A stretch of DNA of 64,000 nt from Anthostomella pinea. Lineage: Eukaryota; Ascomycota; Sordariomycetes; Xylariales; Xylariaceae. The notes beneath the pieces are model-generated. The model was not told where the DNA came from. It made no database searches and worked only from the letters and a program-made list of their open reading frames with translations. Shown here piece after piece: positions 47,477-59,339 of this stretch. A program made the translations under genes and the position numbers. Positions within the stretch are counted from its first letter, which is position 1, and every line of letters begins with the position of its first letter. The DNA is taken from positions 7,998,001 through 8,062,000 of the forward strand of contig CAUWAG010000003.1 of NCBI GenBank assembly GCA_963556695.1, read 5' to 3'.

Positions 47477-50400
47477 GGTCTTGCTTTGTTTGCGGATTTG
47501 GTGGTTGCTCTGTTTGCGTGGTTGGTGGTTGACTGTGGTATTATAGCATGGTCAGTCTTCGTGTGTCACCTGGGGCAGTGCATTATGGAGACAGAGGGGG
47601 AATGATAAGAGCAGAGCAGATGCAGAGGTAGAGCGCGTGGTGTTGGTGCCGCACATGGGCCAAACGAACCAGTGTTTGGTCCTGTCGTGTCGATCATGCT
47701 GCTTGCAGTCTTGGTAGACATTCTATTGCTAGAGAAACGGAGAGCGTGGTAGATAGGTACCTTAGGGGGAGTGTATGTATGTGATGGTTTAGGTAGGTAG
47801 ATATAGTTGCGGATGTTGCTTACGGTAGGTTGTTGAGTCAAGGTCGGATATGTCACAGGAATATGAGAGGTGGACAGCGAGGTTGATTTGGTGTTGCACT
47901 TTCCGTGATTTCTGTCTGGATGTCTGACTCGTTCTTGCTAAGACGAAGGGGAGGAAGGAAGGAAGGGTTGAGGTGGACTGCCACTTCCTGGATATATACA
48001 CAAAGCACTGACGTCTGGCGTGTAGGTTTGTACCTGCCCACAGCTAGCACCCCTCCATCATCACCACCTCCACCATATCCTCCTTTCACCATCCCATGTT
48101 CTCGCTTCCATCATCAGCCCAATACCATGCCTCTACACAAGGTCCTAAGCCGTCGGAGCATTGTCCATCCAGAGAGACACCCAGACAGCTCTAGCTGGCG
48201 GACCCTTGCGGCACATGGGCGGCCTCCCGAGGATTGTGTGATATGAATGGCTGCCGCTGTCCCTATGTCCTCCCATGCTGTAGCCAAGACCGTCCACGGG
48301 TGTGACGGCGAGTGTCGATATGTGATATCTCTTGGCATTACGATGTCCCACCCCAGAGATACACCACTGTACCTTACACGACTTCCAATTACCCCATCGT
48401 TTAACCTCACAGTAGCTTTGGCGCCATCCCTAGGGTACAACTCCTATCATCCCCGGGATTGACTCCTGCGAGGTCGCTAACAACATTGAAGGTGTCATGC
48501 CCCTCCCCCGCTTTCTTGAGACTCACCGGACCAACGCCCAGTCCTTCTATCAACGACTCCGTAAGCTGGCTGGCTGGCTGCTAACGTTACTGGTAGCTTG
48601 GCGGGTGGACTAACAAGCACAAGTCCCTGCTGCAGTGGCTGTGCCGTCATCCGTTTTCGAAGCCATCACGAACCGCAAGACCTGAATATGCGTGACGATG
48701 CCGATCCGGTCATGTACAAGCTTGTGGTCTCAGCTTGGGTGGCCGGAAGATCTCGCCCATGACGTCGGTCAATACCCGACCCCAGGTTACCGCGTTACAT
48801 ACCGGCCGTTTCCGTGGTATTACTCCACGGCGATCAATCTGAACAGCTGCGAGGTGGTGTGGAGGGGCTGGCAGCAGCACCAATCAGTCACGACGTGGGC
48901 TTGATTCATGAACATGTTGATTGACAGTTTGGATGAAAAAGGCAGCAGAGAACCCCCTTCCCCGCGATATGCTCGTCCATAGATTGACGAGCTGCCCTAC
49001 TTCATCATACGTCCCCTTGATTGGACGGAGCCGTCTTCGCGGCCATCTCATTGGAACGGCCGGATTGGACGACGGCGAAGGATCATTCAATGGGGGTCAT
49101 CGCATCGTCCGTTGCCCTCTCGATCGGCAGTCGAACACCCCATGTTGGGTCTACTGTAGACTCTGGACCCCCTGGCCATCGAGGCTATGCTGTCTCGCGC
49201 TTGCAGAGTCGCATCAGCAGGTGCATTTCGCAGCTTGGCGAGCAGAACTCGGGGGCGATCTGCAGAAAGCTCTTGGTGCTTCAGAGATGAGCTCCGGGAG
49301 CTTGCCATGTCGCGTAACCAACCACCTGTCACCTGTATGCGCGTGTGTGCTACGCTACGCCTGTGTCTCTATGACCCTTTCCCTGCCTGCGACAAGCTTT
49401 GGTCGTTCCCTCTTGGCTACAGTGCCGAGCGTTTGACTCGGGTGGCATAGATGTGAGACATGTCATTATCGCCTTCCTCTCTCTCGTCGGCACTCGGGAG
49501 CTGTCCAATATTGAGTGGACGGCTAGAAGGCAGGCTCGGGACGTGGCGGAAAAGATGACACGAGAACACGAAAGTGGTACATAGCCGTACTCGAACGAGG
49601 TGTTCACGGGCTTATCTGTTCCCAGGGTCCTGTTCCGATTCTGCGTTGGATATGGATCTTGTAGTGATGCTAGGTCACACCAGATGTTGGCCTTGAGCCC
49701 ACAAGCAGGACTCAATCCTCGCCAGATTCAACTCCAGTTTGACTATTCTCGAAGCTGGTAATTGGCTGAGAGTTGCAGCGGTTGACCATCAAGACGTACA
49801 TCTTGCTTGGGGCGCTGTCGTCTAGACCAAAGTCTAGGCCACGAGTCGGCTGTGGTTTCGGGGGCTGCCGTCGGAGGGTCTTACAACGCCTAGAAAAGGG
49901 CTGGAACGAATCATGGCTCCCATTGGCGAAAATCGATCCGGAGTGCGAGAGTGCACGATTTGACTCTATTATGCGTTTGTCCATTCTCGGGCCGGCTTCA
50001 ACTCATGCCTGGTTGGTAAGTAAGCCTCCACCTCAATGCGCCGAACGCCCGCAGAGGACTGGGTACATAATGGGGCATGTTGAGGACAGCGAGACTGACA
50101 GGTGTCTATAGAAGACATCGTTGAAAACCTTTGATCTAGTACTTGTCAACGGTGTATGCTTCCTGGGGTGTATAGGCTGCGATACCAAAAATAGGGGGCA
50201 CGGACTACTCCTATAAGTTAGCAGGACGCTGAAAATGAATTCTCGTTTTGTTAACAAGATCTCTATCACGACGCACCTAATAAACAGTTATCCAATCATC
50301 TGTATCATTCCAAGAAACCTTTTCCTCCATACAATATCAATGCTGATAATCTGACGACGGCGGCGGCAGCTCGACTATCTCGCTTGCTTGTATAGACTCT

Positions 50401-50980
50401 TTTGCAATAAGAACCTCCATTCTGGCTGTATTTATGATCGTAGACTACTGAAAAGCTCCAGGTCAACGTGACGACCCGGAACTTGGTCTACAGCCAACAC
50501 TCTAGTTGCGATTCCATTTCCTGCTGCAGACCTGCATGTCTAGGTGTCATCGGGCTCGTTCTTTCTACGTAGAATGGAATATACAAAGGGGTCGGAGTGA
50601 GAAGGCTCGCTTTCTACTCCGATGTCCAAGCAAAGCGGATGGCAGACGATCACTACACTCCCCCAATTGCGATTGTCCATCACTAGTTACGCATCCACCG
50701 GCGCCGAAAATCAATACTGCAGACTCCGGGGTGTCTGCGACAGTTCGTAGACATGCGCAACGATGGTAGGGTACTAGACAAACGATCAGCAGACAACCTA
50801 ACGGCCGTGAGGTGCGGTTTGATTCTTACTCGCAATGGTTCCAATGGTGAGCAGATTCCAAGGCCACAGAGGCCGCAATGCTTCAGGCCAAGTCGAAATT
50901 CGGGAAGATCAAGGCCCAACTAGTAAAAGATCCAACAACGAGACGGACAGAAGCATCACGAGAACATCGCTGCTTCCAAG
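47477..50980. other. Gene-poor intergenic region
   Basis: Nothing I recognise lies in these 3.5 kb. Overlapping frames on both strands near 49.0-49.5 kb reach 120-170 codons but have no domain. The left end holds the promoter of the small conserved gene. Confidence 0.45.
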
Positions 50981-51084
50981 CTATAGCTGAAGCTCACTGG
51001 GATCGCCGGCCTCATCGCCGCCTTCCGCAGCCTTGCTGCTAAGCCCGGACTCCCCTTTGGTATTAATCGTACTGGTTTTCTTCT

Positions 51085-51131
51085 CCTTCTTCTTCTTCTT
51101 CTTCTTCTTCTTCTTCTTCTTCTTCTTCTTC
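51085..51131. repeat. (CTT)n trinucleotide microsatellite, poly-Lys coding
   Basis: An almost perfect run of about 15 CTT units on the plus strand reads AAG on the minus strand. In the frame that continues the DUF6604 gene past its stop codon it codes about 15 consecutive lysines, then Glu-Lys-Lys. Confidence 0.9.
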
Positions 51132-51286
51132 GCCGTCTTTGAATGCGGAATATCGGTATTATCAGTCTGCTTCGCCTGCTCGTCTGCTTCTAGGAGCTTA
51201 TCTAGCTCTTCGCATCCAGCGACAAGGAAGAACCCGTCTGGCACGTTGTTCATGGGCAGGTGGCCCGACATATTCCCCATCACGTA

Positions 51287-53386
51287 CTACGTGATGTTTC
51301 TTGTCTCGAGACCCATTTCCATGTAGTATGGATTTCCCAGGGACCGTACTTCGGCGTCGGTCACGTCCTTGAGTTGAGAAAAGCACCGCCAGCACGTTCT
51401 GTGCAATTGTAGATAGTCGACAGCTAGGGCTTCGCCCTCTGAGGACAGAGTTATCAGCATCTGCTCACAGAAGCTCGGAATGTCTCTGGTATGTCTCCGA
51501 CTCTCCTCTCCTAGCAACAGGCTCAGCGCTTTTTGAGATATCCCCTGTTCATTGTTGGCCTTCCCAACGAGATTGCTAAGAGCTATTGTGAGTTTAGCGG
51601 AATGACGTAGCTTTTTGGCTTTGTTCTCGTCCACCCGGCTTCTTCGGTTGGGGTCGGGTCGTCTGTTCTTTCCGAACACTGCTGCGGAGCAACCCAAGGC
51701 CATCTGGAAGTACGCGAAGTACTGCTTCTCAGATTCCACATGGGAGTCTCCCACAAAGAGTGCACCACGCCCTTGCCTCTTTGTGACCGTATCCATACGG
51801 GGCCATGTACCTGGGCTTAAGTGTTTGAGTTGATGTCCTGCTTCATACACGTGGGCGGCACGGATTACTCCACCCCATGCGTTTACCAGATCGATGGACA
51901 CAAGATGCGTCCGTACTTGCAGATCGCATAGGAAGGTACCGCTCAAAAGCGGGTGAATTCTTAGCAGCTGGAACTGCTCGATGTTTGTGGTCACCTTATT
52001 CGCAGCTTTGGCGACGGGATCTTTTGCAATCCATGCTTGGATGACCTGATTGATTTCTCGCAACTGGTTGTCGTTCTTCTCTGCCCAATTTCCAACGTCC
52101 AGAGCTTCATGGTACTTCAGTGTTTCTGAAATGGAAGTAGAGATTGCGCGCGCTCTCACGGACAGGTCCTCGTATGGTTCGGTGAGCTGTGCATCCATTA
52201 TGGCATGGATGTTGGCGACAACATCAGTCGCGAAGCATATCCATGCCGATGGAGGTCCACCATTCAACAGGCCAGACCATCCTACCATAGTCTCGTCCAG
52301 GGCAGGGAGTTCAATTTGTCGCTCCTTGATGACTAACATGAGAACAATGATCGTCTTGATATTGCCCGTATCTAGAGCGAAGAATTCCAGCAGGCTTGAC
52401 CTGATCACTGCCAGCTTGTCTGCGAGGCTGACAGAGTGTTGCCTCAATATCGGACATGTTTCAAAGAATCCGCGAATAGAGTCAAGAACACTTCGAAAGT
52501 GTAAAGCGAAGTCTGAAATGGTGTCGGGTTCGTCGGTGGCGGGCGCTGTACTGCGTTGGTCCTCGCATAGCTTGCGTAGCACGGTTTCGTAGCCACCATG
52601 CTGGTTCATGAGGTCTTGCATGTCTGACTCTGCACCTCGCGCGACCCGAATGCTGATGTTCGTCGTCAAAGCTGCAATCTCAAGGGCAATTGCACCACTC
52701 TTGTATAGTCGCCAGGCCGTGTTGATATGCTCCCTGAGTGAAGCGAGTGTGTCGAAGAAGTGTGAAAGCGCTAGGTAACCCTCTTGAATGGTCGCTGGTG
52801 GCAAAAGTTGGTAACCGCCAGTGGTCTGCCTTCTTGACGTTGAAGGTGTCATTTACTCGAAGGGCTGATCTACAGTCATCTCTAAGCTCAAGGCGAAGAA
52901 CGGGTTTCTGGACGGTGCTGTCGTTGTTGCATCATTTCTGTTTGCGGGATGCTTCTCGACTCGATCCTCTAGTAGGAGCTTGATGTCAAGCAGTCTGCAA
53001 GTGAAATGCACATGCTCATCGTCCCCTTTGATCTTGAGTTTCGTCTCAAGTTGCGGGGTGAATTCCTCGCGGCCCTGAATAGCTCTGTCGAGTGATCTGA
53101 TAAAATCGATGGGGACTTCAACAGGAGGCTTGTCCAGTGTGGCCAGGAAGACGGCGAGGTTGCATAAAGTGTTTACCGTAAGTTTTTCCTGATTGATAAG
53201 ATCAACTGTTAGCATGAAATTTCGGTACGAGAGTATGCGCCGCATGATGCATAGATTGCTTGTTACCTCGAGTGTCTCGCGTGGATACCCATATCTGACT
53301 GCCGTTGTCGCCAGCCAGGTGACCATATGGTCAGTATGGGCTTTATACCGCAGAAGGCGGCTGGTCATGCCCGGGGGCAGATGCAT
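51287..53386 (-). CDS. DUF6604-domain protein
   Basis: Exons 53267-53386, 52874-53188 and 51287-52825 join to 657 residues. The N-terminus (MHLPPGMTSRLLRYKAHTDH, MVTWLATTAVRYGYPRETLE) and the continuation EKLTVNTLCNLAVFLATLDK with FIRSLDRAIQGREEF match the DUF6604 domain of fungal proteins. The rest is alpha-helical without a catalytic motif that I recognise. An apparent in-frame stop at 52853-52855 is removed by a 48-bp intron (52826-52873, GTAGAT...GGCAG). The TAG at 51287-51289 is harder to explain. The same frame stays open to 50981 with plausible protein (GHLPMNNVPDGFFLVAGCEE, LDKLLEADEQ), then poly-Lys. Either the gene now ends early by mutation, or a weak GTCTCG intron skips the stop. 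Function is unknown. Confidence 0.75.
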
Positions 53387-54975
53387 GGTACCGCAATGTG
53401 CTACTTGTGCGTGTAGGTGAGGCTTGCGATATTGAAAGATGGAAAGAACGTCTGATCAAAGAGATCAGTATGGGCAGACCTATGGCCGACGGACCAAACC
53501 GTATGCTTGCCAGCAGATGGGATAAGCTGATCAAGCGGACTGGTCTCAACGGAGTGGAAGCAATTGATACGGGAACGAGAGACGTAGAGTTGGTGAAGAT
53601 CTTTCGGACTATGGGATGAGATAGTATCCTCTGTGCAGACAGGTGAAATTTTGAGCTGGAGGTATCTACCTCCAAGTACTAATTCTAAACCTGAGGCATA
53701 CACAAGAATTAGAGCCCAGCAAGAACCGATGCTCTAGCGGCTAGAAATCTACCCGCATAACCATCATGCGGACGGGAAGGGATTAGTCCTGAGGCTGCAA
53801 ATTTTCGAAATAAGTTGGATGTAAGGACGTTGCACGATATGCTCGCTAACCTGTCTAAGCTGATGGCTTAATAAAGAAGTTGATGCTTCTATAAATTATT
53901 TCTCCATTATTACACACAAATGCCAGTATGCCACCAGGCCTCGTGTTATTCCTTTATATGTAGACTTCACTAACAGTGTGGATTTCCATATCGCATGAGT
54001 TAAGATCGCAGTCCCCTTTCAATACGAAACTTGTCTGTCATAATCATGAGGAGTGTCACACCCACGACTGTTTGCACCATATCTTGTCCACGGTATGTGG
54101 TGTTTGTGGCGGAGACTTATGTTGGTCTGGTTAAGCTGCTGCATGGGGCGGAGGGTTATATGGCAAAACAAAACAAAAACTGTCAGCAGATGAGGCGGAT
54201 GCTGATGGGGTGCGAACTTGCTCAATAATTCAGACATCTACATATGGGGCGGGCGCATTGGAGACGTAGGCTTCGTCCGAACTCCTTTTATACTCGGTGT
54301 AGGGTTTGATTCTCGATGAAAACCCCCCTTTTTTCTCCCCTGCTCAGACCAAACCGAGAAACAGCACAATATCAGCCCAGCCGTGGCTGAATGTAGTTCA
54401 TCGAGATTTAGAATATAGGTTTGCAGTAGTTTTAAGGTAAATATAGTCATCGCTTGACACCAACTAGAACCACTTACTGCAAGGCCGACGATGTGACGTT
54501 CAACAACATCTAGCCGCAGACCACTGTACAATGAGCCGCCGACTAAAGTGTCGAACATGCCGGGACCGTCAACTTCATATGATGGTGAGAAGACGGCGGT
54601 TCCCTGTATGTGGGAATGATGTACGGTGGTGGTGGGTGTCTATTCACGGCGATAGTGTCATATGAGGGGATTGGCGGAAGTGGTAGTAAGGAATGTTGTA
54701 CATTAAGCTCTTGGGCGTTCGGGCGTAACCATGTAACAAAAAAGTCTTTCCTTCCGTTAATGGGAGCGGTGCAACTTGTCCCCTTTCTCTACTGTGTGTT
54801 GCAGTCGACGTTGTTCCTAGACCCGTCTCCGAACTCGACAGTACGCCAAATCTTCCCCGCCACGCCCGCCCGGGCAACCGAGTCAGAGCACTTGAAGCAT
54901 TTGCATCCGCTGCGCCGAACTTGAAGGACTGCAGAGCAACACATATATCGCTGATCTGCTACCACAGCCTCCAAG
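53387..54975. other. Intergenic region
   Basis: This lies between the divergent DUF6604 gene and the broken esterase. A 73-codon plus-strand frame at 53398-53619 (ending VEAIDTGTRDVELVKIFRTM) looks coding-like but is not recognised. A hairpin with 6-bp arms (CCGCAT / ATGCGG) lies near 53753-53771. Nothing else could be supported. Confidence 0.4.
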
Positions 54976-56228
54976 ATGCCTTTAACGTCAGATCTTACGC
55001 TCGATGCGAGCAAGTGCGTATTGCCTAGCTCTCGTCAAATAAGCCATAGCCGGTTGTTGACCAGTCATCGCAGGTTCGACCCAAAAGCGATAGCGAAAGA
55101 GACGACCGAGCTCAATGACAAGCTCATGAAGAAGATGGAAGGTCAGCCTAGGTGTACGCAGCCGCCCCGTGCATTGACGACAAAGCAGCTCATAGCTGAT
55201 GGAGGCATCTAGGGTGGGAAGTTGGCGCAGAGAAGTACAGGCAGATGAGATGGAATGGCGAGACGCCGCTGCCTAAGCCTGGTATGTCTATCTGCTAAGT
55301 TACAGGTCCAGCTTTTTTGACTGAAATACACTTCAATCGATACTCATTCTCATCTCACAGTCGTCCTCGACTCCGGGAAGAACATCGAGCTCTCCTCCCG
55401 CGACCAAGGCCGCAAGATTCCATGCCGAGTCTTCCACCCCGAGAACGGCAAACCCAAAGGCGTGAGTATGTTCATCCACGGTGGCGGCTGGGTTTGCAAA
55501 GCGAGCATTTCAACGACCTTCAGAATACGAACCTCGCGAATGACTGCCAGCTTGTCGTGATCTCGGTCGGATATCGACTTGCTCCTGAGAACCCGTACCC
55601 AGCGCCAAACAAAGACTGCTACGACGTTGGCGAGTACCTGGTCGACAACGCCGAGAAAGACTACGGCGCACCATTACTGTTCATGACTGGCGGCTCAGCT
55701 GGTGCACACCTGAGTGTGGTCACTTGCTACCATCTCCTCAAAGCGCGGCCCGACTTTGCCTTCAAAGGCTTGATCTTGAACTTCGGAGCCTACGACCTCA
55801 GCGGTTTCCTCCCGCAAGCGCACCACTTCGATCTCCCTCTGGTCTTCGACGTAGACTCAATGCACCATTTCATTGAAGCCCACCTCTCCAACACCACTCC
55901 TGAACAGCGACGGGATCCCATGATGAGTCCCTTCTTCGCCGACCTGACGGAGATGAAGCTGCCCTCTGCGCTGTTCACTGTCGGCACGCTCGACTGCCTG
56001 ATGGACGACAGTGTGTTCATGAGCGCTAAGTGGAGCATGGCGGGTGCGGAGAGCATACTGAAAGTTTACCCAGGTAAGTCGCAATGGTGAGCCGTACCCG
56101 AAGATAGTTGTGCTGATGGAGATTCAGGCGCACCGTACGGCTTCGTCTTCTTCCCTCCCAAGGACAGCTCGCCAGAAATACAGGAGTCTCTCGACGATAT
56201 CCATACGTACATCAAGGAGCGCATGTAA
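54976..56228 (+). pseudogene. Alpha/beta-hydrolase esterase (HSL type), frameshifted
   Basis: Five exons can be read (54976-55013, 55074-55141, 55213-55281, 55361-56073, 56128-56228) with good splice joins. The hormone-sensitive-lipase-type fold shows the oxyanion motif MFIHGGGWV, the nucleophile elbow TGGSAGAHL (Ser) and the acid Asp in VGTLDCLMDDS. Two things are wrong. Just after HGGGW the frame shifts: WV and LQSEHFNDLQNTNLAN join only if one base is added near 55492-55495. And the usual catalytic His in the GAPHGF motif is Tyr here (GAPYGF, from a CAC-to-TAC change). Together these suggest a dead gene. A sequencing error would explain the shift but not the His change. Confidence 0.7.
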
Positions 56229-56530
56229 GGCGGTGGGCGTCGCTGCGTCAGGCATATTGAGCGCTGTCGTAGTGAAGGGAAGCCCGGCTTCGATTCGCAG
56301 TAAGACATTGGGGATGGTTCACGTAGTCATCATCCCACGACCAATGGCCCAGATCACGTCATATAGGAGAATCAGAAATCAGACACAAAGTTGTATTCAC
56401 AAGCAAGCGCCCTGGAACCTTCGGCGAGATTGATTACCGATTCTCGCACCAGTACCATTGGGCTCGTCGATCATAGCCTCTCCATGTCCTTTAGTTCTGC
56501 TGCGCGATTGGTGAGCAACCCAAAGGCATG

Positions 56531-57752
56531 TTAGACGGTTCCCTCACGCCACGTTGGGCTCTCCCGATATCCGTTCGACAAGAACTCCCAGGCCATGGAG
56601 TTCGGGAGCTCATCGGTCGCGCTGGTGTCAAGCTTGCTTGAGGTGGAGTTCTGAGCACGCGGCTCGGTGAGGCTCGACTGGATCTTGTTCCATGGAAACT
56701 TGCGGATTACGGGCTCGGTTAGTGATGACTCTATCCCCGAGTCCCAACGCCTCTTCACTGCGCCCGGCCCGCAGTCGCCTAAGCCGCATTGCCTTTCGCG
56801 GAAGAACGACGGTGGCGGCCATTTGGTTGCGAATGTTTGCCATTTTCAGTCCAATGGCGGCCGGAAGTTGCCCAGCTGGTGATATGCCATGACAGTGACA
56901 TTCGTAATCTCATTCTTCTGATCACCATCGGCAATTTGGTCCTGCCTCTCGATGGTCGTCGTGAAATCAGTGAGGCAGACTGCGCAGGAAGCAGGGGCAC
57001 TTCGCTGCTCTTTCAAGTAGTCATAAGAGCCGATGGTTCCGAAACGGTCAGGGCCGGTAGCTGCTTATTTTGGCGGTCCTTGAAAGCCCAACGAGCAGGT
57101 TCGTGTGTCGCCACTTGATGGCAGACGAAATGCCGGCAACGACGTACGATTGCCTGGCGACTGTCCTGACGCGTTCCCTCCAACGCCAGCGTGTGGCGGA
57201 CCAGGAGGTACAGTTGACCCTGAATGATCCTTGCATGCGAATGAATTCCCCAGGCCCTGTTGCCACGAGACCACGGAGTGATGGTGCATTCGAGCCGGCT
57301 CACGTCTAATCCCCGCCCAGGTCCGAGGTAATAAGCGTTCATCACGATCCGAGCGTGATGGAGCCCTATGCGAAGCTTCCCGGAACTCTCACACCTTGGC
57401 TTACGGGGCAGCTTCACGTGATGGTCGGAAGTATCGCCCAGGCGCCAGGTAGGCTGGAAGCGGTGCAGCCGCCCACATGAGTAGCAGTAGAAGAATTCGC
57501 GACTGAGGTCCCTCTCCAAGAGCAGGAGGAAATTCACTGCGCCGGAGTTGTGCAGAATGCCGCCTTGCAGGACAGCGACAATGCTACGGCTGACTCTGGG
57601 GGTAGTATCTCCAAGACCATGCAAAGCAGTTCCAATGGTAGGTTGAGGAGGATGGATCCTCTTTGGTCGTTCTCTTCCACCAGAGGCCGGTGAGATAAGC
57701 GGAGAGAACGCCGCAAGGCTTGGATTGAGGATGTAAGTCTCGGCCACGTCAT
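56531..57752 (-). pseudogene. F-box protein gene, decayed
   Basis: An N-terminal F-box is readable (LPLELLCMVLEILPPESAVA, LSLSCKAAF) in one frame. The following conserved part (NFLLLLERDLSREFFYCYSC, GRLHRFQPTW) lies in another, with the shift near 57535-57560. A C-terminal block lies in a third frame: CAVCLTDFTTTIERQD, then VTVMAYHQLGNFRPPLD and a TGA at 56846-56848 where Trp (TGG) would be expected before KW. No intron fixes these breaks. The arrangement is that of fungal F-box proteins with a Cys-rich zinc-like patch. A further 75-codon open frame runs to 56531. Confidence 0.6.
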
Positions 57753-58235
57753 AAGTACATACACGACACGACGTTGGCGCTGGGAACTCGCTAGGAACTA
57801 GTGTATAATGGGTGTTCGTAAGGATGATTTACTGGTACAAGGATGATTAGAGAAGCTGGTGGTGGCATGATCGAGAGGAGCTTGGTAGGTTGACAGTTGA
57901 TTATCTTGTTGCCAGTAGAGATCGCAATCTGTCCTTACGATGAATATGTGGCTGCCCCTTAGGTTAGCAAGCTTCACGATGGCGTTAACCGTCGGGCGAA
58001 CCTTGATGGCAGGAAAGCAGCCATGGCCACTAGATGGTTCTCCAATGAAGCCACATCGGTGAGATGCTCCCCCGCCCACATGCTTACTTTATGTAGATTT
58101 ACTCACCTATGTACGAAGCACGGTAACGTTTCCTCCTTGCCTCGCAACGATTAGTCATAGAGCTGGGCGTCGATTGCTTCCACAGTCCCCATTGCGTGAT
58201 CAAGACGATTGAAGGAGGTTGTAACATCAGTCTCG
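57753..58235. other. Intergenic region
   Basis: This is a 480-bp spacer between the decayed F-box gene and the glycosyltransferase gene. I see no feature in it. Confidence 0.5.
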
Positions 58236-59339
58236 TTATTGCATGCCCACAGCGTCGAGATTCTCGCCAGAGTACAACAGTGTCTCCTGGATTCCTCCCA
58301 ATCCCGCCGCAAAAGGAGCATAACCGCCTTCCCGTTCCGCAAAGGGAGCATAATAGCGTACATGCCCCTTGTTGATAGCCTCCCGTCTCTCGTTCACGTC
58401 CGCAAGGATCTGCTGGTCGAAGAAGGTCCGTGCTCTGCTCCAGTCGCCAGTCTTATGAGCCTCCTGTACCAGATCTCGGGAGCGGAGCATGAATTGGACT
58501 CTATTCGGTACTCTTCGGTCACCGAACCAATAGTCAGAGAAATCGCCGTACCGTGTGAACTTCTCTACCCATGTTTGGAACGATGGAGTCGGGTAGTGCA
58601 ATAGCACCGGTTCATCGCCATTGCCGGATGGCGCAAGTCGCTCGCCCTTGAAGCCCGAGAAGTCGTGCGGACCTTGGGGAATAACGCCGCGAGTGAGTCG
58701 CACGGCGCTTTTGCCGTTGCCGTAGGCCATGTAGTGAGGTCGCTGTTCGACAGTGTTGAGCCGGAACCAAACACAGTCTTCGAATGGGTTGTCGGTGTGG
58801 TGAGAAAGGGGCAGAGCTTCATGGTTCGTGAAGTGCACAGAACCTACTTCCGGCTTCTCACTCCAGCTGGCGGCAGCAGCGGAAGGTTCATAGAGCAGTT
58901 CATCAATGTCGATATGGAGAAGCCAGTCATACCCATGCTTAAATAGATGACTGATGGCATGTTTCATGTTCTGCTCTTGACGTAGAATTAATCGGCTTTC
59001 GGGGGACATTTTCTGCTCAATCTGTGAGCCACCCAGCAGCGTCACTGGCCTATCGGCGCAAAGCTGTGAGAAGAGCAGGCGCTCGGAAGGGTCGTCCATA
59101 TATATCAAGACGTGCTGTACGCCGACCTGATGAAGGTGGTAGTCCATCCATTGGACAATTTGAGGCCCTGGATTTAAAATCGTGGTTGCGATGGCAATGG
59201 ATGCCTTGCGCGTGGGACCCGACGCTTTCCCTCCATCCTCGTCATAGGTGGCGATCTTTCCAACCCTAAGGTCTGCATCATGAGAATGTGCAAAGGTGTT
59301 GGCGACCAAGGCCAGGGTGGCAGAGAGCCGGAGGAGCAT
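58236..59339 (-). CDS. Glycosyltransferase, GT2/GT92-like
   Basis: This single-exon gene codes 367 residues. The first 18 residues (MLLRLSATLALVANTFAH) form a signal peptide or short anchor, so the enzyme probably works in the secretory pathway. The catalytic region has ATTILNPGPQIVQWMDYHLH, QVGVQHVLIYMDD, EQNMKHAISHLFKHGYDWLL and the metal-binding HIDIDELLY (DxD). HYPTPSFQTWVEKFTRYGDF occurs further on. This layout is that of the Glyco_tranf_2_4 / GT92-like family found in fungi and plants. Donor and acceptor are unknown. The frame is intact, unlike its neighbours on both sides. Confidence 0.82.
   Translation of the reverse strand: MLLRLSATLALVANTFAHSHDADLRVGKIATYDEDGGKASGPTRKASIAIATTILNPGPQIVQWMDYHLHQVGVQHVLIYMDDPSERLLFSQLCADRPVTLLGGSQIEQKMSPESRLILRQEQNMKHAISHLFKHGYDWLLHIDIDELLYEPSAAAASWSEKPEVGSVHFTNHEALPLSHHTDNPFEDCVWFRLNTVEQRPHYMAYGNGKSAVRLTRGVIPQGPHDFSGFKGERLAPSGNGDEPVLLHYPTPSFQTWVEKFTRYGDFSDYWFGDRRVPNRVQFMLRSRDLVQEAHKTGDWSRARTFFDQQILADVNERREAINKGHVRYYAPFAEREGGYAPFAAGLGGIQETLLYSGENLDAVGMQ

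Noticed and set aside
52853..52855. Apparent nonsense codon TAA splitting the DUF6604 gene into two genes
   Set aside because: A 48-bp intron (52826-52873, GTAGAT...GGCAG with a TGAC branch-like site) removes it and joins LSLEMT to TGGYQLLPPA in frame, so one gene is the better model.
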